From: Candidatus Cloacimonadota bacterium
GTDB lineage: Bacteria > Cloacimonadota > Cloacimonadia > Cloacimonadales > JAIOQZ01
Reading direction: 5' to 3'
DNA length: 17,519 nucleotides
Assembly: GCA_021106755.1 (NCBI GenBank)
Contig: JAIOTM010000333.1
Span: 1-17,519, forward strand
Made by a program: the position numbers and the translations under genes. Below the pieces are notes generated by a model. It was not told the DNA's origin. It saw only the letters and a program-made list of their open reading frames with translations, and made no database searches. Below are positions 7,555 through 15,716 of this stretch, piece by piece. Position 1 is the stretch's first letter. Every line of letters starts with the position of its first letter.

Positions 7555-9581
7555 ATGTTTTTCAGACATCCTTTGAACCCATTTAATGTAGTAGGATTTG
7601 AAAAAGGTGGTGAAGATGTATAGCGAGAAGGATTTAAAAATTTCATCGCATATTTGAAAATATTCAGGGTTAAATTTTTATGTTCTTCTGGCAAACAGGT
7701 TTGCCTCATTTTTTGAATCTTTACTGCATTATTTGGGTTGAAGGCAACCAACTCAAAAATTACTGTTGCTTTATCTTTACCTTTAACCCTTATAGTATCC
7801 AGTTCGCGGCAGATAAACTCTCCATCAAGTTCCGAATAAGTTGATTCACTGATAATAATCGAAGTGCGATAGATTTTGTTTACACTTTCAAGTCTCGCGG
7901 CAAGATTAACATCATCTCCAATGGCGGTGTAGTCCATTCGTTTTTCTGAGCCAATATTCCCCGCGACAATCCTGCCTGTGTTTATTCCAATTCGCGTATG
8001 GGTATGAAAGAAATCAGCATAATTACTATTATCGATTCTGTTAATAGACTGGCTATAATTTCGATGCGTCAAAGCTGATAAACAGGCACTACGCGCGTGA
8101 TTCCTGCGTTTTATAGGTACCCCGAACAACGCCATAATGCCATCACCGGTGTATTTGTCGAGAAGTCCGTGGTTTTTCATAACAATATCGACAAGAGTAT
8201 CGAAATACTCGTTAAGATAACTAACTAATTCCTGCGGAGATTGCGTTTCCGAGAAGTTAGTAAAATTAGCAATATCGGTGAAGAGAATCGTTGCTTCTAC
8301 TTCTTCCCCACCCATCTCAATTCGATCAGGGTCACGAATTAGTTCCTGAATCACTTCTGCGCTTAAATAGCGACTGAATACAGCCCGGATTTGTTGCTTT
8401 GCTCTTCCTTCGAGAATATAGTACAACATTGCGGAGAAGATGTAAGAGATGATAAAAGTATTGAGAATTGAAACTACCGGTACAAGCAATTTCCAGTATT
8501 GCCAGGCAACAACAGTGCCCAGAATAATAAGTACCAGCATAATCAGCAACGGGAAAAACACTTTCTGTTGCATTCGGGCGAAACTCACAATAACAATAAA
8601 AGCGGTAACTATTAAAATCAGTAAATGGCAGAAAAAAGGCATTTCAATAATGAAATCATTTTGCAGAAAATTACTGAGAGTCGTTGCCCATATCTCCATG
8701 CCCGGATAAATCCTGTCAGTAGGAATTGATTTCAGGTCAAGAAGACCACCAGCAGTTGTGCCGATAATGATATACTTATCGCGAAGTTTTTCAAGAGGAA
8801 TCATTAACTCGGTTTGGTTTTGCGGGTTTTGGCGGTTCATCATGTTCTGAAGTGCTGATTTAAGAATAGCACCCATCGAGAAGTACTGTTTATCGAATGC
8901 CCCGTCAACCCCACCTTTTCCATACCAGAATATTCTGTAATCACCATGCTTATCGACAGGTATTTCCTTCACTTCATCCGTGAGTAACAAAGGGGCTAAC
9001 GACATTTGCGGCAGTACTAAATTCTTAAGCTGATAGAAAAGTGGAATCCTGCGAATAATACCATCAGTGTCGGGTTCAATATTAATAATTCCCAAGCCCC
9101 GCGCAGCCTCCCGTAATCTTTTTATTGGTGAAAGAATTCCGGGATAATCCTTCTCTGGCAGAGCCGAATATTCCTCAATACTGAATCGGTGAATATCTTC
9201 AGGAATATCCGTCACATCCCCAAACAACTGGGTGCCGAGAATCACATCGCCTTTTTTGGTTATCGCTTCCGCGAATATGCTGTCAGTGTTCTCCGCGTAG
9301 GTTTCCGCCCTGTCAATATCCGAGTGGGTGAATTGCAAATCAAATAGTACATTCTTAGTTCCGGCATCGGCGAAATACTCTAATACAGGCTTCCAGATAT
9401 CGCGGGGAAATGGCCACCCAATCCCGTTTTTCTGAGTGTAATCAAGAGTATAATCATCTAGCGCGATTAAGATTATTGCGCTGTCGGGCACCTCGCTCAC
9501 GGTAAGGTAGTGCATGTCTTCTACTTTGTGTTCAAGCACCTGTATAGCTGGAATCTGATAAATACCCAATGATACAGCCAC
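7551..9581 (-). CDS. CHASE2-domain class III adenylate cyclase (membrane receptor cyclase)
   Basis: The product should make cyclic AMP from ATP in response to an extracytoplasmic signal. Numbered from the GTG at 9581, residues about 20-305 are a CHASE2 sensor, followed by three membrane segments (about 316-335, 341-360, 367-390) and a cyclase catalytic domain (about 425-610). Metal-binding aspartates are D436 (FTDI) and D480 (TGDG). K476 and T552 fit the adenine-specifying positions of class IIIb cyclases. N559 and R563 (NLAAR) are the transition-state residues. The set is complete, so activity is likely. The last 60 residues are not conserved. The GTG is the first ordinary start codon, but the frame stays open upstream to 9683 and encodes a basic stretch plus a hydrophobic helix. 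A strong GGAAGGAG at 9660-9667 precedes only ATA (9656) and ATC (9653). The real N-terminus is therefore probably about 24 codons earlier. No terminator separates it from tetR. Confidence 0.9.
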   Translation of the reverse strand: MAVSLGIYQIPAIQVLEHKVEDMHYLTVSEVPDSAIILIALDDYTLDYTQKNGIGWPFPRDIWKPVLEYFADAGTKNVLFDLQFTHSDIDRAETYAENTDSIFAEAITKKGDVILGTQLFGDVTDIPEDIHRFSIEEYSALPEKDYPGILSPIKRLREAARGLGIINIEPDTDGIIRRIPLFYQLKNLVLPQMSLAPLLLTDEVKEIPVDKHGDYRIFWYGKGGVDGAFDKQYFSMGAILKSALQNMMNRQNPQNQTELMIPLEKLRDKYIIIGTTAGGLLDLKSIPTDRIYPGMEIWATTLSNFLQNDFIIEMPFFCHLLILIVTAFIVIVSFARMQQKVFFPLLIMLVLIILGTVVAWQYWKLLVPVVSILNTFIISYIFSAMLYYILEGRAKQQIRAVFSRYLSAEVIQELIRDPDRIEMGGEEVEATILFTDIANFTNFSETQSPQELVSYLNEYFDTLVDIVMKNHGLLDKYTGDGIMALFGVPIKRRNHARSACLSALTHRNYSQSINRIDNSNYADFFHTHTRIGINTGRIVAGNIGSEKRMDYTAIGDDVNLAARLESVNKIYRTSIIISESTYSELDGEFICRELDTIRVKGKDKATVIFELVAFNPNNAVKIQKMRQTCLPEEHKNLTLNIFKYAMKFLNPSRYTSSPPFSNPTTLNGFKGCLKNI

Positions 9582-9693
9582 AAAGATAACAGCAATTATT
9601 ACTGCTATGTACCATTTCTTTTGATTCGCGGGATTAAATATTCGCTGTAAGATTATTGACTCCTTCCCTGTGAGGATGATTACTTATATTTTC

Positions 9694-9722
9694 ATTATCT
9701 GACACCCTCGTGGATGTGGCAA
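9694..9722 (-). promoter_or_regulatory. Sigma70-type promoter of the CHASE2 cyclase gene
   Basis: On the minus strand there is a -35 TTGCCA (9717-9722), a 17-base spacer and a -10 GATAAT (9694-9699). The predicted transcript would begin near 9687, about 20 bases before the Shine-Dalgarno at 9660-9667. This supports translation starting well upstream of the GTG at 9581. Confidence 0.55.
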
Positions 9723-9837
9723 GAAAAATCGGATTTTGGTATTTATCCTTGAGTTGGAGACATAAACCTGAATTGCCTTGCTGATTTTTCGGCAAGAGCT
9801 ATAAAAGCTGCTATTTCCTGCTTTTTTCAAAGAAAAC

Positions 9838-9865
9838 TGGACAAGAATAAAGATAACTGTATCTT
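9838..9865 (+). promoter_or_regulatory. Possible promoter with dyad for the Cache-sensor gene
   Basis: TGGACA (9838-9843), 16 bases and TATCTT (9860-9865) form a moderate -35/-10 pair before the gene starting at 9919. A dyad AAGATA-ACTG-TATCTT (9850-9865) overlaps the -10 and could bind a regulator. The assignment is tentative because other A/T-rich hexamers are nearby. Confidence 0.3.
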
Positions 9866-9918
9866 ATTGTCTGAATGGTCAGTCATAATGTTTATATGTG
9901 GATTCGGGAGGATTGAGA

Positions 9919-11256
9919 ATGATCCACCACACGAATTGGGAGTATTTTTTCTCCATGTTCGCATTAATTTCAGCTTTTATATGTCTGTTACTTGGATTAG
10001 TTCTGTTCTTCTTCTTCAAAGCTGAAGTAAATGCCGACAACCAAATCATTTTCTCTAACGAACAAGCCAAGCTCACAATAAAAAAGCAACAGATGTCGCA
10101 TTGTTTTCGCGAGGTTATCAGCGATTTGAAAGTAATAGCCAATTTCAATGAAATAATAAATGTAGCGAACAGAACAAAACATGATCTTGAAGGTCTGACA
10201 CATGATTTCTATCAATTCTCTCTACAAAAGGGTTTGTTCGATCAGATAAGGTACATAGATAAAATCGGCATGGAAATCATTCGGATAAATTACATCAATG
10301 GAAAGGCAGTAATAGTTCCGAAAGACGAGCTTCTGAATAAATCGGAGCGATACTATTTTGGGGATATGATTGCACTTGAACATAACGATTTGTACATTTC
10401 ACCGCTTGACTTGAAGGTTTTAGATGGCAGAATTATACAACCCCTGAAACCGATGATTCGCTTTGGGCTTCCAATTGTAAGCAAAACAGGAAAGAAACAA
10501 GGAATCATCCTTTTGAATTATCTCGCCGGAATAATGATAAGCAATCTGAATGAAGAAGCGACAAAAGGACTGGGACACTTTGATTTGCTAAATTCAGAAG
10601 GCTATTGGCTGAAAGGTCCTGAACCAGAAATGGAATGGGGATTTATGTATGAAGACAGGCAGGATTTGACTTATAGGAACAAATTCCCTTCTGAATGGGA
10701 AAAGATAATTGAGTCCGATTCCGGTCAGTTTCTTTCTGCAAGCGGACTTTATACATACGAGACTTTTTACCCTCTGATAGAAGGTCAGCATTCCAGCACC
10801 AATTCAGAAGAAACATTTACCTGTAGCACAAACAGTATCGAAGGAAAGGAGTTTTTTTTCAAAATTATTTCCCACGTTCCTACATCAATCCTGAAGAAAA
10901 AAAACCGACAGATATTCAATGAATATCTTCGTCTATACCTGATACTTCTCGGATTCGTGCTAATCGCGACAAGTTCTATTGCCTATTTTCTGGAAAACAA
11001 AAGGCATGCTGATGAAGAGCGAAAAAAACTTATTGAGAAACTACAACAAGCACTGAAAGAAGTTGAGCAATTGCAAGGCATTATCCCAATTTGCTCTTAT
11101 TGTAAAAAGATTCGTGATGACAGGGGTGTGTGGAATCAGTTAGAGGTGTATATTCGCAACCATTCCGAAGCTGAGTTCAGTCACGGAATATGCCCTGAGT
11201 GCTATGAAAAAATGATGAAAGAGATGGACGAAGATTTCACTCGACCTTCGAACTAA
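9919..11256 (+). CDS. Cache-type membrane sensor with C-terminal four-cysteine motif, no kinase domain
   Basis: Residues 11-33 are a membrane segment. Residues about 35-330 form an extracytoplasmic sensor resembling double-Cache (PDC) domains: RYIDKIGMEIIR, ELLNKSERYYF, LYISPLDL, PMIRFGLPIV and GIILLNY are typical of the fold in sensor kinases. A second membrane segment (338-357) leads into a charged coiled coil (360-386) and a short tail with C392-x2-C395 and C425-x2-C428 (LQGIIPICSYCKKIRDD and SHGICPEC). I recall this tail at the ends of PAS proteins and response regulators from anaerobes, where its function is unknown; a zinc or redox site is possible. There is no kinase, GGDEF, methyl-accepting or cyclase domain. 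The GTG at 9898 would add seven residues, but the ATG at 9919 has GGGAGG seven bases upstream and is preferred. It is divergent from the CHASE2 cyclase. Confidence 0.85.
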   Translation: MIHHTNWEYFFSMFALISAFICLLLGLVLFFFFKAEVNADNQIIFSNEQAKLTIKKQQMSHCFREVISDLKVIANFNEIINVANRTKHDLEGLTHDFYQFSLQKGLFDQIRYIDKIGMEIIRINYINGKAVIVPKDELLNKSERYYFGDMIALEHNDLYISPLDLKVLDGRIIQPLKPMIRFGLPIVSKTGKKQGIILLNYLAGIMISNLNEEATKGLGHFDLLNSEGYWLKGPEPEMEWGFMYEDRQDLTYRNKFPSEWEKIIESDSGQFLSASGLYTYETFYPLIEGQHSSTNSEETFTCSTNSIEGKEFFFKIISHVPTSILKKKNRQIFNEYLRLYLILLGFVLIATSSIAYFLENKRHADEERKKLIEKLQQALKEVEQLQGIIPICSYCKKIRDDRGVWNQLEVYIRNHSEAEFSHGICPECYEKMMKEMDEDFTRPSN

Positions 11257-11276
11257 CTATACCCGCGCAAGTTAGT
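11252..11276 (+). terminator. Weak hairpin at the end of the Cache-sensor gene
   Basis: A 7-bp stem (ACTAACT, 11252-11258, with AGTTAGT, 11270-11276) with an 11-base loop overlaps the stop codon. Only a weak U-rich run follows, so termination here is uncertain. The rest of the gap up to 11499 shows no small gene or clear promoter pair. Confidence 0.25.
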
Positions 11277-11499
11277 CGTTGTTATTGATTGAAGAAGCTC
11301 TATCAAGGCAACATCCAGGTTATTTCTCTTATGTAGTAGCAAGAACAAATGGGTTTCAACGCAGATACGGGTAACTCCAATATTCTAAGTAACAATCCAG
11401 CTTATTTCGGGTTAATCTTTATGTAAGCGTGTATAGAAAAGATTGACAAAATTCGAGGGGGTTTCAGCTTGAATAAAGGAAACCTTCAAAGGAGTCACG

Positions 11500-12642
11500 A
11501 TGAAACGAATCGCGGTATTAATAATTTTAAGCTTGCTGACCTTTTTTCTGCTTGCTCAGGATAGTTTTGATGATTATCTGAAGCAACAGAATCAGGTTTT
11601 TAATCAATATGCTGAAGAACAGAAAAAAGCTGAAGCAAATTTCTATAAACAACAGGATTCACTCTTTATCCAGTATAAAGAAGAGATAAAGAAATTGTGG
11701 GGTGAGTTCCGGGAATCTTCACCGAAAGAATGGGTCAGCTATAACTCCGACTTCACCGGACGTAGTCAGGTTGACTTTGAAAAAGGACAAGTCAAGGTGA
11801 ATGCTATCGCCGCGAAGGACGCGGAAGGCGAGAAGCAAGCTAAAGAGGCTCTCGCGGAACAACTCAAATCCATCCTCAAAGAAAAAGACGAAACTACAGG
11901 TAAAGCAATTCTCGAAAATCAGGTACAGGCACCGAGTAGCGATAAACCAATTACTGATGCTGATCTGGATAAAGTAGTAGAACAAATCGTTAATAAAGCT
12001 GAAAAAGTAGAAGTAAAAGGAAGCGATGGCGAACGCCGCTGGGAATACCGCATCTCTTTGGAACTAATGCCGGACAACATACGTAAACGTGTGGATATCT
12101 ATAAGCCAATGATTCTGAAATTCTGCAAGCAATATGTAGTTGACCCAAAAGTTGTACTGGCAATTATCCATACAGAGTCGTTTTTTAATCCAAAAGCCTA
12201 TAACCGCACCGGAAACGCTTACGGCATGATGCAGATTGTTCCTAAATACGCGGGCAGAACAATGAACAAAAAACTATACGGTAAGAACAGCCTTCCTTCT
12301 TCAGGCACGTTATTTAATCCCCGCTATAATCTGGAAATGGGCATTGCGTTCATCGCTCATCTCGGCAACACTCACTGGAAACGCGTTACTAATAAAACCA
12401 ATCAGTATTATGCTATTATCTGCAACTTCAATGGTGGACAGGGTAGTGTTTACAAAGCGTTCACCGGCAAGTTAAAGAAAATTCCGCAGGAAGATTGGGA
12501 TAAGATGTTTGATGATTTGAACAATCTGTCAAACGAGGAAGTTTACGAAATCCTCCACAAAAAAGCTGCCTGGGCGGAAACACGTCATTACATTAAGAAG
12601 GTCAGAGATCGGATTGACAAATACTACAAAGATATTTACTGA
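11500..12642 (+). CDS. MltC-like membrane-associated lytic murein transglycosylase
   Basis: The enzyme should cleave the MurNAc-GlcNAc bond of peptidoglycan in the periplasm, forming 1,6-anhydro ends. Residues 1-19 are a signal peptide. Residues about 20-190 match the helical N-terminal domain of MltC-type enzymes (DDYLKQQNQVFNQY, EIKKLWG and a charged segment). Residues about 197-375 are the SLT lysozyme-like domain, with catalytic E226 (HTES), the YGMMQI motif (241-246) and CNFNGG (308-313). E. coli MltC is a lipoprotein, but this signal ends LLAQDS without a lipobox cysteine, so the protein may be soluble or anchored only by an uncleaved signal. The 380-residue length is close to E. coli MltC. 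The ATG at 11500 follows AAAGGAG (11488-11494) at five bases. It is a single-gene unit, closed by a strong terminator. Confidence 0.92.
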   Translation: MKRIAVLIILSLLTFFLLAQDSFDDYLKQQNQVFNQYAEEQKKAEANFYKQQDSLFIQYKEEIKKLWGEFRESSPKEWVSYNSDFTGRSQVDFEKGQVKVNAIAAKDAEGEKQAKEALAEQLKSILKEKDETTGKAILENQVQAPSSDKPITDADLDKVVEQIVNKAEKVEVKGSDGERRWEYRISLELMPDNIRKRVDIYKPMILKFCKQYVVDPKVVLAIIHTESFFNPKAYNRTGNAYGMMQIVPKYAGRTMNKKLYGKNSLPSSGTLFNPRYNLEMGIAFIAHLGNTHWKRVTNKTNQYYAIICNFNGGQGSVYKAFTGKLKKIPQEDWDKMFDDLNNLSNEEVYEILHKKAAWAETRHYIKKVRDRIDKYYKDIY

Positions 12643-12661
12643 TTTGAGATAAATCATCAGG

Positions 12662-12694
12662 CGGCGTTGTGAAATACCACAACGCCGTTTTTTT
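12662..12694 (+). terminator. Intrinsic terminator after the lytic transglycosylase gene
   Basis: A perfect 10-bp GC-rich stem (CGGCGTTGTG, 12662-12671, with CACAACGCCG, 12678-12687) has a 6-base loop and is followed directly by seven T residues. It lies 19 bases after the stop codon. Confidence 0.9.
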
Positions 12695-12781
12695 ATACTT
12701 TTCACTATCTGTAATAACGGGTACCCACAAAGAGCAACTAACGTCCCCTTTACAGTATGTCTATTACAACAAGCTTAGTTA

Positions 12782-12809
12782 TTCACATCGGATATTTCAG
12801 TATTATACA
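12782..12809 (+). promoter_or_regulatory. Possible promoter of the secreted cysteine peptidase gene
   Basis: TTCACA (12782-12787), 16 bases and TATACA (12804-12809) form a moderate sigma70-like pair about 80 bases before the start codon. No other convincing pair is seen between the preceding terminator and the gene. Confidence 0.3.
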
Positions 12810-12889
12810 AAGTTCTCTAAAAAATAAAGTTGCCAATCGGAACAATTCTTGCAAAACTGTATTATTGAATTCTGTTGCAGGAGATATCA

Positions 12890-15427
12890 ATGAAATTTAT
12901 CATTCTGATTGCCATCATTTTTAGTGGCACATTACTTTGTGCTGAACTAGCCAATCTTAATCCTGACCCAAACGGTGATCCCTGGTATGTGGGTAAATTA
13001 CGCGAGCTTACCGAAGAAGACAACAAATGGCTGGCTTCACTGCCAGAATTAACTGCTCAACCGCTACTTAGGGATCGTCCGATACCAGATTCGTTAGACA
13101 ATTCCCAGGAGGAGTATTTTCGACCAATTTTCTCTCAGACAAACGGAAGTTGCGGACAGGCATCTGGAATAGGTTACACTTTTACATACGAAATAGACCG
13201 CGTAAGGCAGGTCTCCGCGGCAGATTCGATTAACCAGTATCCCACCCATTTCACTTACAATTTTCTCAATCGGGGTAGTGGAGACAACGGCTCGTGGTAT
13301 TTCGATGGATGGCAAATCATCAAAGCGGCGGGATGCCCTGATGTTCTCAGCTATGGCGGAAGCCTTGCCGAAGGTGGACCTTCCCGCTGGATGGACGGCT
13401 ATGACTCGTACTTCGACGCTATGTCTAACCGGGTAACAGACATTCACCAGATAGATGTGGGCACACCTGCCGGATTGATAGCATTCAAGCAATGGTTTTA
13501 CGACAGACAGGGAGAAGGAACCCCCGGTGGATTGGCTTGCTTTGGAACGGGTGTTACCGGATACGATAGCGATACGCTGGCTACTGGAACCCCGCAAGCA
13601 GGTAAACATGTTGTGTATCGTTGGGCTGATGATATGAATCACGCCATGACCTTTGTTGGCTGGAACGATTCTATTCGCTATGATGTAAACGGAGACAGTT
13701 TATTCACAAACGATATTGATATTACAGGCGATGGTATTGTGGACATGCAGGACTGGGAAATTGGGGCGGTGATTGTAGCTAATAGCTGGGGAGATAACTG
13801 GAAAAATGACGGCTTCATTTACATGCTCTATCGACTTCTGGCACTTCCGGGTGGTCAGGGCGGTATCTTTCGCAATAAAGTACATACTCTTTCAACCCGT
13901 GTTACATACATGCCGCAACTGACCATTAAAGCCTCAATAACGCACGATTCCCGCCAGCAATTGAGAATCACGGCAGGTGTCGCGGCAGATACAAGCGCGA
14001 CAGTGCCGGAGATGGAACTCAGTCTGCCACTTTTCAACTTTCAGGGCGGCGATTTCTATATGCAGGGGGGCGATACCGATAACGACAGAACTATTGAAAT
14101 CGGGTTGGATATTACACCACTACTGAGTGGTGTACCAAGTGGACAACCAGTCAGATTCTTCCTGTTAGTCACCGAAGCTGACCCGGATACAACAGGGACT
14201 GGCACAATCAACTCATGGTCTGTTATTGATTACACTGACCCAACTCCATTAGAAACTTACTGTCTGAATCAGAATCTTCCAATTCAGAACAACACCTTAA
14301 CCATGAGCAGTATTGTTACCCCGGTCTCCTTTGATGAAATTACTATAAGCACCCAAACTTTACCTGCCGCGACAATTGACGAGCCATATCAGCATCAACT
14401 TGAGGTAACTGGCGGACTTGCACCATACAACTGGACTCTCAGGCGACCTTATACCGAAACTCTTCTCAGTGCATCCCTACCCAACCTGAACGGAATACAG
14501 CTAATCCCGGATAACAACGATGACGGCATTGCCGGATTCGCACTTGGTTTTGATTTCCCATTCTATGGAGAGACGTTCGACAGCATTTCGGTCTCAACCG
14601 ATGGCTCCATTCTCTTTGGCTCCGGCTTTTTTAATGTTCGTAACGATGAAAACCTGAAAGCCGCCAAAGCGGTTACACCTTACGGAACAGATTTACAGCT
14701 TTTCCCGGAAGATGGAGATGGTATATGGGCATTCTCTGATTCAACTCATGCAGTAATTTATTGGATAACATCACAATATAACAATGAGGACTTCGACGCG
14801 GAATTTGTCGTTGAATTATTAAGTAACGGCGAAATTGAAATATTTTACGGGGATAATATTACACCTGCCGCAAACTGGACTGCTGGTATCTCAGTTGGTG
14901 ATGGCATGAACTACATGATTTCTCAACTCAGTGGTACTATGATAATCCCACCTCAGACAGGGCTGAATTACCTTCCTGAGCCGTTTCCGCCAGGCATCTA
15001 TCTCTCACCGGAAGGTATTCTCAACGGAAGTTGCATCGAAACCGGAAGCTGGCAGTTAACTATCCGCGTTACCGACTTCAACCGCATTTACGATAGCGAG
15101 ATACTGAGTTTCACAACTAATCTGTCTGGTATAGAAAACACACCACCCCTGATTTCCGGATTGTCGATATTCCCTAATCCGTTTAACCCCGAAACTTCCA
15201 TTAATTTCAATCTGACAAATCAGACAAATGTCTCTTTATCTATCTACAATATTCGCGGACAACGGGTTATCTGCCTGCTAAACAACGTATTACTGAACAC
15301 TGGAATGCACCGCGTTCTCTGGAATGGAACAAACACAGCTAAACGAACCGTTTCCAGCGGTTTGTATATGTACAAATTGACTGCTGGCGGAAAGGTGAAT
15401 TCCGGGAAAATGGTATTGTTGAAATAG
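12890..15427 (+). CDS. Secreted papain-type (C1) cysteine peptidase with C-terminal sorting domain
   Basis: The protein has 845 residues. Residues 1-18 are a signal peptide. The C1 peptidase core (about 75-335) has the oxyanion glutamine Q83, catalytic C88 (NGSCGQAS), H251 (MNHAMTFVGW) and N298 (VANSWGDNW), so the triad is complete. Between His and Asn is an acidic insert (265-288) with an EF-hand or dockerin-like calcium loop. Residues 340-485 are beta-rich. Residues about 488-516 and 698-742 look like the two halves of an Ig-like (He_PIG) domain separated by a NIDO-like beta domain (about 545-690, FPFYGETF...VSTDGSILF). Residues 757-845 are the sorting domain (FPNPFNPETS to KMVLLK). Extracellular or surface proteolysis is inferred. 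The TTG at 12875 could extend the frame, but the ATG at 12890 has AGGAG six bases upstream and begins a clean signal peptide. Confidence 0.9.
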   Translation: MKFIILIAIIFSGTLLCAELANLNPDPNGDPWYVGKLRELTEEDNKWLASLPELTAQPLLRDRPIPDSLDNSQEEYFRPIFSQTNGSCGQASGIGYTFTYEIDRVRQVSAADSINQYPTHFTYNFLNRGSGDNGSWYFDGWQIIKAAGCPDVLSYGGSLAEGGPSRWMDGYDSYFDAMSNRVTDIHQIDVGTPAGLIAFKQWFYDRQGEGTPGGLACFGTGVTGYDSDTLATGTPQAGKHVVYRWADDMNHAMTFVGWNDSIRYDVNGDSLFTNDIDITGDGIVDMQDWEIGAVIVANSWGDNWKNDGFIYMLYRLLALPGGQGGIFRNKVHTLSTRVTYMPQLTIKASITHDSRQQLRITAGVAADTSATVPEMELSLPLFNFQGGDFYMQGGDTDNDRTIEIGLDITPLLSGVPSGQPVRFFLLVTEADPDTTGTGTINSWSVIDYTDPTPLETYCLNQNLPIQNNTLTMSSIVTPVSFDEITISTQTLPAATIDEPYQHQLEVTGGLAPYNWTLRRPYTETLLSASLPNLNGIQLIPDNNDDGIAGFALGFDFPFYGETFDSISVSTDGSILFGSGFFNVRNDENLKAAKAVTPYGTDLQLFPEDGDGIWAFSDSTHAVIYWITSQYNNEDFDAEFVVELLSNGEIEIFYGDNITPAANWTAGISVGDGMNYMISQLSGTMIIPPQTGLNYLPEPFPPGIYLSPEGILNGSCIETGSWQLTIRVTDFNRIYDSEILSFTTNLSGIENTPPLISGLSIFPNPFNPETSINFNLTNQTNVSLSIYNIRGQRVICLLNNVLLNTGMHRVLWNGTNTAKRTVSSGLYMYKLTAGGKVNSGKMVLLK

Positions 15428-15440
15428 TGAGATGAATTAA

Positions 15441-15598
15441 TACCAAACCGCTATCAATTCTACGAATATAAGAACCCTTTGTCCTGCGGACATCTCCCTT
15501 GTAAAGGGAGACTTAGCCTTCCTTTACAAGGAAGGTGACTTGTACTCAAGTCGGAAGGTTATCTTAATGATATACACCCGATTGATAGCGGTTTGGTA
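15441..15598. mobile_element. MITE-like element with 18-bp terminal inverted repeats
   Basis: The ends are perfect inverted repeats: TACCAAACCGCTATCAAT (15441-15458) and its reverse complement (15581-15598). TAA flanks both sides (15438-15440 and 15599-15601), consistent with a 3-bp target duplication. The 158-bp interior has no coding capacity but contains two hairpins: TCTCCCTT/AAGGGAGA around GTA (15493-15511) and CCTTCCTT/AAGGAAGG around TAC (15517-15535). The hairpins are roughly inverted copies of each other. The element lies between two convergent genes, 13 bases after the peptidase stop, and may also act as their transcript-end structure. No transposase is in the window. Confidence 0.8.
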
Positions 15599-15601
15599 TA
15601 A

Positions 15602-15716
15602 GAATAAAAGCTACTGGCGAAGCTATATCTATCTGTAACCAGTCGGGTCTTTAGAGTAGAGTTTCTTAGAAAATTACCATCAATTTATCAGTTTGAAACA
15701 ATAAAATCAGAACATG
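15602..15716. other. Intergenic stretch without recognisable feature
   Basis: This A/T-rich stretch between the MITE-like element and the acyltransferase terminator has no plausible open reading frame with a ribosome binding site, no RNA gene signature and no clear repeat. Confidence 0.5.

Noticed and set aside
9898..9918. GTG at 9898 as start of the Cache sensor
   Set aside because: The ATG at 9919 has GGGAGG seven bases upstream, and that ribosome site would lie inside the coding region if the GTG were used.
11443..11476. TTGACA upstream of the lytic transglycosylase as a -35 box
   Set aside because: The nearest -10-like hexamers are 20-22 bases away, so the pair is not convincing.
13094..13642. 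182-codon open frame on the minus strand inside the cysteine peptidase gene
   Set aside because: It overlaps the catalytic core of the peptidase on the other strand and shows no domain, ribosome site or conserved motif.
15493..15535. CRISPR-like repeats or a small RNA gene
   Set aside because: There are only two hairpins with differing stems, no regularly spaced direct repeats, and they sit between terminal inverted repeats, so a MITE-like element explains them better.
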